Below are positions 37,801-46,959 of a stretch of 64,000 bases of DNA, piece by piece. The position numbers were made by a program, and so were the translations under genes. The stretch lies in assembly GCF_015100155.1 (NCBI RefSeq), contig NZ_JACKZA010000007.1:62001-126000 (forward strand). The letters are read 5' to 3'. Numbering within the stretch: the stretch's first letter is position 1; each line of letters begins with the position of its first letter. The DNA is from Acidithiobacillus sp. HP-2. GTDB lineage: Bacteria > Pseudomonadota > Gammaproteobacteria > Acidithiobacillales > Acidithiobacillaceae. The notes beneath the pieces are model-generated. The model had not been told where the DNA came from. It saw only the letters and a program-made list of their open reading frames with translations, and searched no databases.

Positions 37801-39437
37801 TCAAAATAAACGCGTTGCGCAGAAAATCTGAAGAACTGAATCTGCACTGGTTGGCCGGAGTTGAGCAGAATAATAAGAGGGAATGGCTGGTCCGCATGGT
37901 CACACGTGGCGCGTCGTCAAAGGAATTTGACGTGTGGCGTGTACCTATTGGGCTACTTCCAGTCCTTGCACTCGGTTATCGCTTTAGCGATGGGAAATTA
38001 CTTCCAATAACCTACGGAGAATATTCGGAAGTGATTATTCCCAGCCTCGGGGCTGGAGAAGAAATCGACTCGTCTGAAATTCCCCCCAAATTATACTCGT
38101 TTGGCGGCAAATCACCGGGGGTACAAAGACTCTTTCGTTATCGGGTCGATCAGATGGAGTATTTGATACCGGCTATGGAACTTATTCGTAGCCTGTTCCT
38201 GCATAATAAAACCCTTGCCAATCATCTTATGCAGCCTGGAGGGATTATGACACTCTTCAGGCCAGTCGAACCGGGGTTTCATCCCCGTCTGCAACTTGAT
38301 TATACCCAGCAAATGCCGGTGAGATCCCTCAATAGATTGTTTGTCCTGGAGTTTGCCTGGCTGGCGGTGAACCCTGAAGGGCAACGCGCCTGGGATAGCG
38401 TTTACGAACGCTCAGTTGGGCAAAAGTACATGACTTTTAATCCACCCAATTTGCAGGACTGTAAAATTCAGTTCCGTGGGGTACGAAGGGGAAATCAATG
38501 GCTTGTCATGGAAATCTCCGCGTTGACTGGGAAGCGGATACCCTGTGATGTTTTGTACTTTTCTCACCCATCCTTGAAAAAAATAATTACGGTACGGATG
38601 CCAAAAATAAAGAGCAAAGGTCGGAATTCAGTTGAGGGTTCGGCAACGGGAGGCGAGCCAGTAATTGATACAGGAAGTTCGGGCAGCAGGACAAATGTTC
38701 ACCAACCCACCGTGCCGATTTTGACTAGAACCAGTATTTTTGATCGAGAAATCGAAGTTTATCAACTGAATACAAAAGAGCGGACGCGGATTATAAAAGG
38801 GAGAAGCCCGAGAATTGTTGGTTCCGTTGAGGCAGATGGAAAAACCCGAAGGATTCGAGGCTGCGGGAAAGTGCCACCGGGGATGGTAAGCGTTTCTCCA
38901 GAATCATTGCACGATGATCTCCTGCCTGTCGAATTTCAGGTGCTTACGGTTGACAAAGGGAGGGCTACGGAAGACTTATTGCGATTGACACAAGTGATCC
39001 GAACCATGGCAAATGGGCTAATAGACGTTCATATTTTAACGGCGATATGCCGATTTGAACCTGGTAGGGCCTTTTCTAAGGTCGGGAATCGCCAGAGATT
39101 ATGTCTGGTATCTGTTTTTTTTCAGGAAAAGTATTTCCCGATTGTTTTGTTAGATGTAGAGCATACTCAGCAAATGGCCCTGTCTACTCTCCTTGTGCGA
39201 TTCAAACGAAATTTTTGTCTTCAAGATATTGAAAATCATATTCAAAATGTCCTTTGTCAGTTGGATTTCCACGGCGGGCATTGGCATGGCACAGAAGATG
39301 ATGGGAATCAGGTGGCCACCTATGAGCGACTAAGGAAGGTAATGAGGCCTGATTCGGGAAGCGATGAACAATATAAAAATTTTGTTTGGGCAGAAAAGTT
39401 GAAGAAAAAAATCTGGACAGATGTAGGATACAAATAA
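37797..39437 (+). CDS. tnsE: TnsE, replication-fork/conjugal-plasmid target selector
   Basis: A 546-residue protein (538 in Tn7). TnsE directs Tn7 to lagging-strand structures and mobile plasmids by binding DNA and the sliding clamp. Similarity to Tn7 TnsE is seen in LIPAMELIRSLFLHN, in MTFNPPNLQDCKIQFRGVRRGNQWLVMEI and in the C-terminal VGNRQRLCLVSVFFQEKYFPIVLLDVEHTQQMALST. Divergence is high overall, as is common for TnsE. The start is a TTG at 37797 overlapping the tnsD stop (TTGA), with GGAGGGAG just upstream. Having both tnsD and tnsE means both Tn7 targeting pathways are potentially available. Confidence 0.85.
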   Translation: MIKINALRRKSEELNLHWLAGVEQNNKREWLVRMVTRGASSKEFDVWRVPIGLLPVLALGYRFSDGKLLPITYGEYSEVIIPSLGAGEEIDSSEIPPKLYSFGGKSPGVQRLFRYRVDQMEYLIPAMELIRSLFLHNKTLANHLMQPGGIMTLFRPVEPGFHPRLQLDYTQQMPVRSLNRLFVLEFAWLAVNPEGQRAWDSVYERSVGQKYMTFNPPNLQDCKIQFRGVRRGNQWLVMEISALTGKRIPCDVLYFSHPSLKKIITVRMPKIKSKGRNSVEGSATGGEPVIDTGSSGSRTNVHQPTVPILTRTSIFDREIEVYQLNTKERTRIIKGRSPRIVGSVEADGKTRRIRGCGKVPPGMVSVSPESLHDDLLPVEFQVLTVDKGRATEDLLRLTQVIRTMANGLIDVHILTAICRFEPGRAFSKVGNRQRLCLVSVFFQEKYFPIVLLDVEHTQQMALSTLLVRFKRNFCLQDIENHIQNVLCQLDFHGGHWHGTEDDGNQVATYERLRKVMRPDSGSDEQYKNFVWAEKLKKKIWTDVGYK

Positions 39438-39661
39438 AGTCGGTAACTTGGTTCCTTATACTTATGTCCAATGCTGGAGACGGATATTGACCTACTTACC
39501 CCTTGATCCTCGTTCCCTGTGTTTATCAGCGTCATTTGTTTGCCATACGTCGGCTGAGATGGCAGAGCTTATTGGATCGTTTGAGCGAAACCATAGATCC
39601 CAAGATCCTTCTGCGGGCGGCTTTGGGAATCACTATCTTCAACAAACCATGGTGACAAGCC

Positions 39662-40570
39662 TTGCGTAACCTCGATGATCTTATCGTTTTTATCCGTGTT
39701 GTAGATTGCGCTAGCTTTTCAGCCGCCGCACGATCCCTCAATTTAACGCCAACGACGGTCAGCAAACAGATAGCGCGACTAGAAAAACAGCTTAATATCG
39801 GTTTGTTTGAGAGAAGTACCCGCCAAATAAAAATAACGGATGAAGGGCGAGCTATCGCTGAGCGCGTACGGCCAGCATTGGCTCTTTTGGATGAGGCTGC
39901 TGAAATCGCCCGAGTGGGGTCGGCCGAGCTCAGCGGTATCATTCGCATTACCGCTCCGATTCCATTCGGTAGCCGCTACGTAGCAGCCGCAACGGCTGCA
40001 TTTCGAAAGCTTCATCCCAAGGTCGGCTTCGAGTTGTATTTGACGGACCGAATCATCAATTTATACGCAGGCGATGTTGATGTGGCGTTCCGGGTTGCTC
40101 ATCTCAACGACTCACAACTAATCGTTCGCCGTTTCGGCAATAACCGACGCATTTTGGCTGCATCACCCGAGTATCTGAAACGTAGTGGCATGCCCGGGCA
40201 TCCGAAGGACTTGACTAAGCATACCTGCCTTCTCTTCTCTTATCCGGGTTTGTTACAAAATAATTGGAACTTGCACTCGACCATCGTTGCCGCAGAAGAA
40301 GTGATCTCTGTGAACAGCAATCTCGTGACCGATAGCGGAGACACACTCCGAACGTGGTGTGTTGAAGGGTTGGGTATATCGCTGAGAGAAAGGTGGGATA
40401 TCGCAGACGAGATTCGGACGGGTAGATTGATCCATGTCCTTCCGGACTGGGAGGAGCAAGCAAAGCCAATCAACTTCATTCGTCCGAGGCGGCATCCAAC
40501 ACCCAAGCGCATAAGTGCATTCAGTGAATTCCTTGCTGATTTATGGCGTATTCCCCCATGGGAATACTAA
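39662..40570 (+). CDS. LysR-family transcriptional regulator
   Basis: A 302-residue LysR-type regulator. The N-terminal winged helix-turn-helix is LDDLIVFIRVVDCASFSAAARSLNLTPTTVSKQIARLEKQLNIGLFERSTRQIKIT, followed by a periplasmic-binding-protein-like effector domain (SGIIRITAPIPFGSRYVAAA). The start is a TTG at 39662; no in-frame ATG precedes it. It is convergent with the MFS gene at 40607-41815. LysR regulators usually control a divergent neighbour, which is missing here, so its target is unknown. It is the first gene after the transposition module, separated from tnsE by 224 bases with nothing recognisable. Confidence 0.9.
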   Translation: MRNLDDLIVFIRVVDCASFSAAARSLNLTPTTVSKQIARLEKQLNIGLFERSTRQIKITDEGRAIAERVRPALALLDEAAEIARVGSAELSGIIRITAPIPFGSRYVAAATAAFRKLHPKVGFELYLTDRIINLYAGDVDVAFRVAHLNDSQLIVRRFGNNRRILAASPEYLKRSGMPGHPKDLTKHTCLLFSYPGLLQNNWNLHSTIVAAEEVISVNSNLVTDSGDTLRTWCVEGLGISLRERWDIADEIRTGRLIHVLPDWEEQAKPINFIRPRRHPTPKRISAFSEFLADLWRIPPWEY

Positions 40571-40606
40571 GAAAATCCATAGTGCTGCAGATACAATGGG
40601 CTGTTT

Positions 40607-41815
40607 TCAGTTCTTCTCATCTGCATGCGCTGCTTTTGTGATTCGTGCCGGTGCCTTCATGGAGGGTATGGTGACCTGCCAAATAAGCGTAAGGACCGAG
40701 ATCGCAGCGATGCCCGCCCCGATCGGTGCCAGTGATTGCAGTCCCCAGGCATAAATTGCCACGCCGCCGATACTAGAGCCCGCCAAGACGCCGACATTGA
40801 AGGCCGCGATGTTCATGCCTGAAGCGACATCCATAGTCTGCGGCCGGTGGCGCTCGGCCAACATGAGTAGACGAGACTGAAGCGGCGGAATGGCTCCATA
40901 GGTAGTGAAACCGAGCAACGCCACCAGCCAGATCATAGCGACATACTGATGCAGCGAAAAGGCGATTAACCCGAGCGATAGCATTATGCCAAAAAGTAGA
41001 ATGGCCGATGCGCGATCCATCCCCTGACTGTCGGTAAGCCGTCCACCCATCACGTTACCGAGCGCTGCGCCAAAACCGTAGGCAAGTAAAGTCAAACTGA
41101 CGATCTCTACGCTCACGCCAGTTATCTGAAGCAAGATCGGTGAGATGAAGACGTAGAGAGCAAAGGAGCCTGTATAGGAAAGCATTGGGATGCTTGCACC
41201 TGCCAGAAGCTTACGGTCAAACAAAACACCGAGATCACGCCAACCTGCCCCCCTCGTGGTGGTCTCGCCTGAACCGGCGGGCATCAGTGTAGCGATGCCT
41301 AAACTGCCGATCAGTCCGCAGGCAGCAATAACGATGAAGATTATTTGCCAATGTAGGGTGCTGCCCAGCCAAGTTCCAACTGGCACCCCAAGTGACATCG
41401 CGACTGTTAAGCCGCCGAAGACCAACGCCAGTGCCATACCGGCGCGCGGAGGTGCAACAAGATGGGTGGCGACCCTCGAAGCCACCGCGAAGAATACACC
41501 GTGGGCTAGCCCCGATAGAAAGCGGGCGCACAGCAGCAAAGTCAAACTTTCGGAAAAACCAGCAAGTAGATTACCGGCACTGAATGCCAACATGGCGACA
41601 AGGATCAGGTGCTTGCGTGACCATTTTGAGGCGAAAGCTGTCAAGATTGGTGCACCGATGACAACACCGGCGGCATAGGTGGTAACTACTAGGCCAATTT
41701 CGCTGATATTGACCTTGAAATATACCGCCATGACGGAGCTGAGACCCATGGGGATGAACTCACTGAAGCCGAAAGCAAAGGCACAAAGAGAGAAGATATA
41801 GATGATAGGTGGCAT
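40607..41815 (-). CDS. MFS transporter (DHA1-type, sugar/drug efflux-like)
   Basis: A 402-residue major facilitator with 12 predicted membrane segments. The early GFSEFIPMGLSSVMAVYFKVNISEIGLVVTTYAAGVVIGAPILTAFASKWSRKHLI carries the loop-2 signature of the YdhP/AraJ-like group. Substrate cannot be predicted. I chose the ATG at 41815 with AAAGGA upstream over the one at 41851. Its end faces the end of the LysR gene (36 bases apart). GC content is similar to the surrounding accessory genes. Confidence 0.88.
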   Translation of the reverse strand: MPPIIYIFSLCAFAFGFSEFIPMGLSSVMAVYFKVNISEIGLVVTTYAAGVVIGAPILTAFASKWSRKHLILVAMLAFSAGNLLAGFSESLTLLLCARFLSGLAHGVFFAVASRVATHLVAPPRAGMALALVFGGLTVAMSLGVPVGTWLGSTLHWQIIFIVIAACGLIGSLGIATLMPAGSGETTTRGAGWRDLGVLFDRKLLAGASIPMLSYTGSFALYVFISPILLQITGVSVEIVSLTLLAYGFGAALGNVMGGRLTDSQGMDRASAILLFGIMLSLGLIAFSLHQYVAMIWLVALLGFTTYGAIPPLQSRLLMLAERHRPQTMDVASGMNIAAFNVGVLAGSSIGGVAIYAWGLQSLAPIGAGIAAISVLTLIWQVTIPSMKAPARITKAAHADEKN

Positions 41816-42039
41816 GGACCATCCTTTGTTCAAATGATCAGATAGCTGCAAGGCTTTTGAGATCAGGCGGCGCGCTAATTTTGCCGACAGAATGCGCTTT
41901 GTGCGCTATCTTAAAAAGGTTCATGATTGGATAATACTTGTGACAATCCTGTATAAATCTGCGTATTTTGGCCCATCATTGGCGGGGAGTTACGGACGAG
42001 GGTCGGCACCGAATCTGTCGGATAGTGGGCGGCGGTTCG

Positions 42040-42440
42040 GCGAACAGGTCATTCCCATGCTGGAAATTCTCCAGGCGCAAACGGGGCCGATAGAAGCGCT
42101 GGTGGCCGATACGGGTTACTGCAGCGAAAAGCGAAAAGAATGTGGAGGCCTGCGAAGCGCTGGGGATTACCCCATTCATTGCCGTGGTCAGAGAAGAACA
42201 CCATCCCGACTGGCGGCAACGGCATACAGAACCGGAAGCCCTCCCGGAAAATGCAACCCGCATGCAGGCCGAAGCGTTTACCGTCTGCGCAAACAAACGG
42301 TAGAACCGGTCTTCGGGATTATCAAATCGGTGATGGGATTCCGGCAGTTCTCCTTGCGCGGCCTGCGTCAGGTTCAGGGAGAATGGAGTCTGGTCTGCCT
42401 GGCGTGGAACATAAAACGCATGGCCGTATTGCGCCTGTAG
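42040..42440 (+). pseudogene. Fragment of an IS1182/IS5-like DDE transposase
   Basis: The C-terminal part of a DDE transposase (DDE_Tnp_1_6-like) broken by indels. VIPMLEILQAQTGPIEALVADTGYCSEK is in one frame. From 42138 the next frame reads NVEACEALGITPFIAVVREEHHPDW. Then the first frame resumes with RLRKQTVEPVFGIIKSVMGFRQFSLRGLRQVQGEWSL. The first frameshift coincides with a perfect 7-bp tandem duplication (GCGAAAA at 42124-42130 and 42131-42137). The N-terminal half of the transposase is absent. The left boundary is approximate. The family name is from memory of this conserved C-terminus. Confidence 0.85.
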
Positions 42441-42569
42441 GGCAGGAAAATGCAGATAAACCACCAAAAACAAGGTAATAATGACCGAAATCAGCGCAAA
42501 ATGAGCGATTTCAAAAAAATCGGGGCGAAATCTGGCAGTAGCCTGAGGTTAAAACCGACGGGCTGCTAG
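42040..42569 (+). mobile_element. Insertion-sequence remnant with right terminal repeat
   Basis: It comprises the broken transposase and a right end at 42554-42569 reading ACCGACGGGCTGCTAG. That end matches the terminal repeat of the 130-bp element at 51119-51248 at 14 of 16 positions. No left terminal repeat was found upstream, so the element is truncated. Confidence 0.7.
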
Positions 42570-42740
42570 GACGATAAAAACTTGAAGCATGGGGTGAATG
42601 ACGGAACAGGATAAGGCTTCAAAGATCCAGATTGCGACACAGCGGGCTGCCCCCTGCTAAGAGTGATGGCGTTTCGAGTGAGCGGGAAGATCAAGACGGT
42701 TATGTTTTGTTGGCAGAAATATGGAGTCTGAGGAGATAGA

Positions 42741-43412
42741 ATGGATTTAATCTGCGCGGTAAAGTTTCTTGAAAATTGCGCCCGCGATGAAAAGATAACC
42801 ATCTGGACCTTGCAGCATCGAAATGCGGCCAAAGGATTGCAAGACAATGGTAAGCTGCATGCAAAGTCGGAATGTTCCTTCCCCCAAGGCTGCAGTGTCG
42901 GCAAGAAAAGCGCTTATCGTTGGATGCAAGGTCAAATGACTAAGCGACTTGAAGGCTATAACAATGAACTTCCTTTGTGGGCTTCGATCGAACGGTTGAC
43001 GCCCACTGCTCCTGATGACATTCTTATAAAAGCCGAAATTCCACGTAATCGTTTATTAGTTCATTTCTATGATCCGTGGGAAACCATCCTGCAATGCTTT
43101 GCAATGATCGAGAGAAATGGTGGGAAATGGCCCACTTCATTCTTGGGTACGCCATACGTCGTGGCACACAACGATGATCAGAATTATGTCAAGGGTAAAA
43201 ATAACTGTACAAGTGGCTACACAGAAAGCGAATGCCGCATTAGCTGGGAAAAAATTTTTGATCTGTCTCTTATCGACAAACCAGGATTTAAATGGCAAAT
43301 GTTACATGTAACTTTATCTGGTGTATCGTCAGACGACAACTGGGAATTGATGTCCAAAATGAAAGCTCTCCGCAGTCCGATGCGTTGCCTCAATAGCAGC
43401 CAGCGCTGGTGA
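42741..43412 (+). CDS. DUF3841-type protein
   Basis: A 223-residue protein. The start ITIWTLQHRNAAKGLQDNGKLHAKS and the block KKSAYRWMQGQMTKRLEGYNNELPLWASI, followed by PRNRLLVHFYDPWETIL, resemble DUF3841 proteins. These are uncharacterised and often found in accessory regions of bacteria. The C-terminal about 60 residues (CRISWEKIFDLSLI...) continue the frame. The last about 20 (MKALRSPMRCLNSSQRW) look unlike the rest and may be a readthrough of lost sequence. A GAGGAG site precedes the ATG. It stands alone, with no obvious operon partner. Confidence 0.7.
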   Translation: MDLICAVKFLENCARDEKITIWTLQHRNAAKGLQDNGKLHAKSECSFPQGCSVGKKSAYRWMQGQMTKRLEGYNNELPLWASIERLTPTAPDDILIKAEIPRNRLLVHFYDPWETILQCFAMIERNGGKWPTSFLGTPYVVAHNDDQNYVKGKNNCTSGYTESECRISWEKIFDLSLIDKPGFKWQMLHVTLSGVSSDDNWELMSKMKALRSPMRCLNSSQRW

Positions 43413-43611
43413 TTGGGCAGTTTTCATCAGGAATCAGCGTCTGGATGGTTCACCCTTGAAAACATCAGAATTTTGCTAATACACAAATTATTTAAATTGT
43501 TTAATAATTCATATTCAGCGATATGAGGTGGTGAAAATCTGAGACGATAGATGGCTAACGAATGAAGCTGATTAACAGACGAGGCGTTGCACTTCATTCA
43601 AGAGCGCGCCA

Positions 43612-45069
43612 TCAATTGATGTTCTTAGGAATTTTGATAAGATGGTTTATTAAAAGTAAAACCAGAACCAAAAAACAGACGAATAAGGAAATCGCAGCGC
43701 AAACATTGACAGACCAAGACATAGAGGTAAGCCTATTGATTGAAAACTGACTCAGTAGTTCTGAGCGGGATAACGCATGGTAGTTGACCTCGTTCTGACT
43801 TGCGTAGAACACCGACGAATATCTCTGCCATGTGATATGAAGCAACTCTACCCCCACGCTCGATAGATAAACTCGAATGAAGTTGCTAGCAGCGGACGCG
43901 ATTGAGCGATTTTCAACATGAACATCAGAAAAAATTAGCAAATTGAAAGGGACAAACATAAAAGACACGGATAATCCCAAGAAAAACATAGGAGACAGGA
44001 ACGCGCCCACACTATCCATGGGGGAAGCGTGGATAATGAGAAGAAAAAGAAACATAAATAGAAGGCTGCCAAAAGCCAAGTAGGTATGATGAAAATATTT
44101 TGATGTGTTATGGTAAATCACCACACCAAAAATATAGCCAACACCACAAGGAACAAGAATTAAACCACTATAAAACCCGTTGTAACCCAAAACGGTGGCG
44201 GAAAATAAAGGAACCAATGTAGACCATGCCATATACAAGGACCAAAGGACAGAAAGGCTCATCAACCCAACAGTAAATGATTGGAGTGTGAACAGGTCGA
44301 GAGGAATTAAAGGATTTTTTGATTTCTTTTCAATGAATATAAACAAGATCAAAGAAACTAATGAAACCAATAAACAGATTAATATAAACCGTGAAGAGAG
44401 CCAGCCATTACGTTCACCCTGACTCATGAAGATAGTTGATGATAATAAAAAAATGTATATAGCACCTAGTCCAGACCAATCAAATTGAGCATTAAATATT
44501 TTCTGAGTGGATGGTAGTCGGTCACCGACCATGAAATAACTCAAGGCGAATACTAGAGTGGAAACGTAAAATATCATGCGATAATTCAGGGTTTCAGCGA
44601 AATAACCGGCAATCACAGGACCAAAAAAAAATGGTATGAGCATTGCCAAACTCCAGAGCAAAATAGTTCTATGATGATTAGAACTGTTGCTCATGAAGTA
44701 GATCTGAGAAAGTGGTACAAGAAGCCCGGCCCCAAAGCCCTCCAGACCACGGGATATCAGCATAATAAAGAGGGAGTTCGTCGCTCCGCTAACTAACGAA
44801 CCGACAACCAAAATAGCAATGGCAGTTTTGAATGTTTTCGACAACCCAATACGGTCCGCAATATGGGGCATAACCAATATCCCCAAAGCCCAGTGGACCA
44901 CCAAAAAAGTGAGTGTCCACACTGCATTACTTTGGCTGATTGCTAATGAACCGGCTATGTATGGAAACACACTTTGGACAGAAACGCTAACAAATGATGC
45001 CGACGATAGCGCTAGGGCAACCCCTAATAAAGTAACATTTTTTTGTATGTCGATATGTATATGTAGCAT
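43612..45069 (-). CDS. MFS exporter, EmrB/QacA (DHA2) type
   Basis: A 485-residue protein with about 14 hydrophobic segments, the size of DHA2-family drug exporters. The N-terminal half has NAVWTLTFLVVHWALGILVMPHIADRIGLSKTFKT, the family's motif-A region, and LISRGLEGFGAGLLVPLSQIYF, the motif-C-like region. Substrate is unknown. The gene is much more AT-rich than the chromosome around it, suggesting recent acquisition. No MFP (EmrA) partner is present. Its 3' end is 200 bases from the convergent DUF3841 gene. Confidence 0.88.
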   Translation of the reverse strand: MLHIHIDIQKNVTLLGVALALSSASFVSVSVQSVFPYIAGSLAISQSNAVWTLTFLVVHWALGILVMPHIADRIGLSKTFKTAIAILVVGSLVSGATNSLFIMLISRGLEGFGAGLLVPLSQIYFMSNSSNHHRTILLWSLAMLIPFFFGPVIAGYFAETLNYRMIFYVSTLVFALSYFMVGDRLPSTQKIFNAQFDWSGLGAIYIFLLSSTIFMSQGERNGWLSSRFILICLLVSLVSLILFIFIEKKSKNPLIPLDLFTLQSFTVGLMSLSVLWSLYMAWSTLVPLFSATVLGYNGFYSGLILVPCGVGYIFGVVIYHNTSKYFHHTYLAFGSLLFMFLFLLIIHASPMDSVGAFLSPMFFLGLSVSFMFVPFNLLIFSDVHVENRSIASAASNFIRVYLSSVGVELLHITWQRYSSVFYASQNEVNYHALSRSELLSQFSINRLTSMSWSVNVCAAISLFVCFLVLVLLLINHLIKIPKNIN

Positions 45070-45441
45070 ATTCGTCTCTGTGCAACCTTTTTGAGAAATT
45101 ATTTTGCATACAAAATGATAAACAAATGTCTTAGTTGCGATGAATATCTAAAAACACTGGTCCCATTTTAGAATTACGATGTCATCTCATTCCATGAGCT
45201 CTATGAAATTTTCTTGTTTTTTGCGAATTCCAGTTGATGTACCCGACTTTGAAAATTGTATTTACTAAAGATGTTTTTGTGCGTGTTCAGTAAATCATCG
45301 TGTTGAGTCAGTATCACTGGCTTCCATTGAGTGGGTGTTTCCCTAGACACTTTTCGGTCAGCCTTGCCCACTCAATATGATGAAGAGGCTAAAAATTATA
45401 GCCATTATATTCTCTGATATTTAAAACGGGTTATTTTATCC
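45070..45441. other. AT-rich gene-free gap with a 10-bp inverted repeat
   Basis: I see no credible gene in these 372 bases. They lie upstream of the DHA2 exporter and downstream of the oxidoreductase (both minus strand). An inverted repeat, ATTGAGTGGG at 45326-45335 and CCCACTCAAT at 45367-45376, encloses 31 bases that can form a further GTGT/ACAC pair. It could be a terminator-like stem for the oxidoreductase or a mobile-element scar. Confidence 0.5.
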
Positions 45442-46449
45442 TCAGTAGAAAATAACCACTTTCCCGGTATGATTCCCGTTCGCGAGCAGAGAATATGCCT
45501 TAGAAAATGAGGTTTCATTTAACCCATCAAATACCATTGTGGATGTTTGACGGATCTTTCCTGTATCCACGAGGGTGGCCACTTTTTTTAATATATTGTG
45601 CTGTTGCTGCAGGTCTGGTGTGGTAAATAATGATCGGGTGAACATAAATTCCCAATGCACCCCGATGCTTTTGCGTTTAAAAGGTACGATATCGAATTGC
45701 TGAGGATCATCAATGAGTCCCAGATGCCCTTGCGGTGCCATCAAATCAGGGAGTTGCGGGCCATATGTCTCTGCATGGGTCGTACAAAACACCAAATCTG
45801 GTGCAGGCAATGATTGCGCTTGCCACGTTTCGGCCAAGGGCTGATGGTGATCGATAACGACATGTGCCCCCATATCCAGGCACCACTGACGGCTTTCTGG
45901 TCGGGAAGCAGTGGCCACTATCTGCAAAGTCGTTAGTTGGGCTGCCAACTGAATCGCCATGGACCCCACGCCACCCGCGCCACCGATGATGAGAAGGTGA
46001 TGGGTGCTTTCTGGAAGGTGTTTAACCTGCAGTCGATCGAAAAGCATTTCATAGGCGGTCAATGCTGTGAGTGGTATTGCAGCAGCTTCCGCAAAATCCA
46101 GACTTTGGGGCTTGAGTGCAACAATACGCTCATCCACCAACTGAAACTCAGCATTACTCCCTGGGCGATGAATTGCACCTGCGTAATAAACGGCATCGCC
46201 GGGCTGGAACAGGGTACAGGCTTCACCTATGGCAACGACGACACCGGCAGCGTCAAAGCCGAGAACCCGTTGTTCTCCTGGAGATGGACAAACTCCTGCG
46301 CGTATTTTCAGATCAGCGGGATTAACAGAAACGGCTCGCACTTCTACCAGTAAATCGTGGCCGGTTGGTTCAGGTGTTGGCAATTCCACTGTGTGCAGCA
46401 AAGTGGAAGAGGATTGTGACAGGTTGGCATCATAGGCTAACGCTTTCAT
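45442..46449 (-). CDS. Zinc-type/quinone oxidoreductase-like NADPH dehydrogenase (MDR family)
   Basis: A 335-residue medium-chain dehydrogenase/reductase. The catalytic-domain block LGFDAAGVVVAIGEACTLFQPGDAVYYAG is followed by the Rossmann nucleotide-binding motif LLIIGGAGGVGSMAIQLAAQL. The sequence resembles the 'zinc-binding alcohol dehydrogenase family protein'/QorB group, which reduces quinones or related electrophiles with NADPH. It is divergently transcribed from an HxlR-family regulator. That arrangement is common for quinone- or electrophile-responsive pairs. Confidence 0.88.
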   Translation of the reverse strand: MKALAYDANLSQSSSTLLHTVELPTPEPTGHDLLVEVRAVSVNPADLKIRAGVCPSPGEQRVLGFDAAGVVVAIGEACTLFQPGDAVYYAGAIHRPGSNAEFQLVDERIVALKPQSLDFAEAAAIPLTALTAYEMLFDRLQVKHLPESTHHLLIIGGAGGVGSMAIQLAAQLTTLQIVATASRPESRQWCLDMGAHVVIDHHQPLAETWQAQSLPAPDLVFCTTHAETYGPQLPDLMAPQGHLGLIDDPQQFDIVPFKRKSIGVHWEFMFTRSLFTTPDLQQQHNILKKVATLVDTGKIRQTSTMVFDGLNETSFSKAYSLLANGNHTGKVVIFY

Positions 46450-46569
46450 ATGGATTCTCCTGCATTGTGAATGTTTTTAGAGTTTATCCCTATGATTTAT
46501 ATTGACAAGTACGCACCTTATTGATATATAGTGACTAAATAGATACTTAGTGTGATTATAGGTACTGGA

Positions 46570-46959
46570 ATGGCACGTAAGCTGAATGACAACTTTCGTT
46601 GTGCTCCCGGTTGTTCCGTGGAGGCCACGCTCAGCGTTCTCGATGGTAAATGGAAGGGAGTGATTCTTTTCCATCTCTTGGAGCGCACCATGCGTTTTAA
46701 CGAAATCAGGCGCTTGCTGCCCAGTATCACACAGCGGATGCTGACTCAGCAGCTAAGGGGACTGGAGGCAGATGGATTGATCATTCGTAAAGTCTATGCG
46801 CAGATCCCGCCTAAAGTTGAATATACCCTCAGTGAATACGGATGCACACTGAAACCCATCATTCTGGCAATGCAACAATGGGGTCAGACGTATTTTAGAG
46901 GCGACCGAAGCAGGATTGGTGGGGAACAAAAAATGGGGGAAGATACGGCCACACCCTAG
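46570..46959 (+). CDS. HxlR-family transcriptional regulator
   Basis: A 129-residue winged-helix regulator. It has the HxlR signature CAPGCSVEATLSVLDGKWKGVILFHLLERTMRFNEIRRLLPSITQRMLTQQLRGLEADGLI. Two Cys (in CAPGC) sit in the position where redox- or electrophile-sensing HxlR proteins such as YodB-type sensors keep their reactive Cys. The ATG at 46570 fits the family start; a GTG at 46552 is in frame. The 120-base intergenic gap shared with the oxidoreductase (46450-46569) is the likely operator region, but I cannot name a single convincing palindrome in it. Confidence 0.88.
   Translation: MARKLNDNFRCAPGCSVEATLSVLDGKWKGVILFHLLERTMRFNEIRRLLPSITQRMLTQQLRGLEADGLIIRKVYAQIPPKVEYTLSEYGCTLKPIILAMQQWGQTYFRGDRSRIGGEQKMGEDTATP

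Larger units (their letters stand above)
31163..39437 (+). mobile_element. Tn7-like transposon: right end and complete tnsABCDE module
   Basis: A right end at the attTn7 site downstream of glmS is followed by five overlapping or adjacent genes encoding TnsA, TnsB, TnsC, TnsD and TnsE in the Tn7 order. All frames are open. The end coordinate given is the end of tnsE, not the end of the element. I searched 39.4-51.5 kb by eye for the inverted TnsB repeats (GGATGATACTTTTTTGTC) and found none, so the cargo and left end are undefined. The element may extend through the accessory genes to about 49 kb, or may have lost its left end. Confidence 0.85.

Noticed and set aside
41892-42440. A single intact transposase gene in this open frame
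   Set aside because: The first about 50 codons do not look like the family, and the middle reads correctly only in another frame, so it is a broken fragment.
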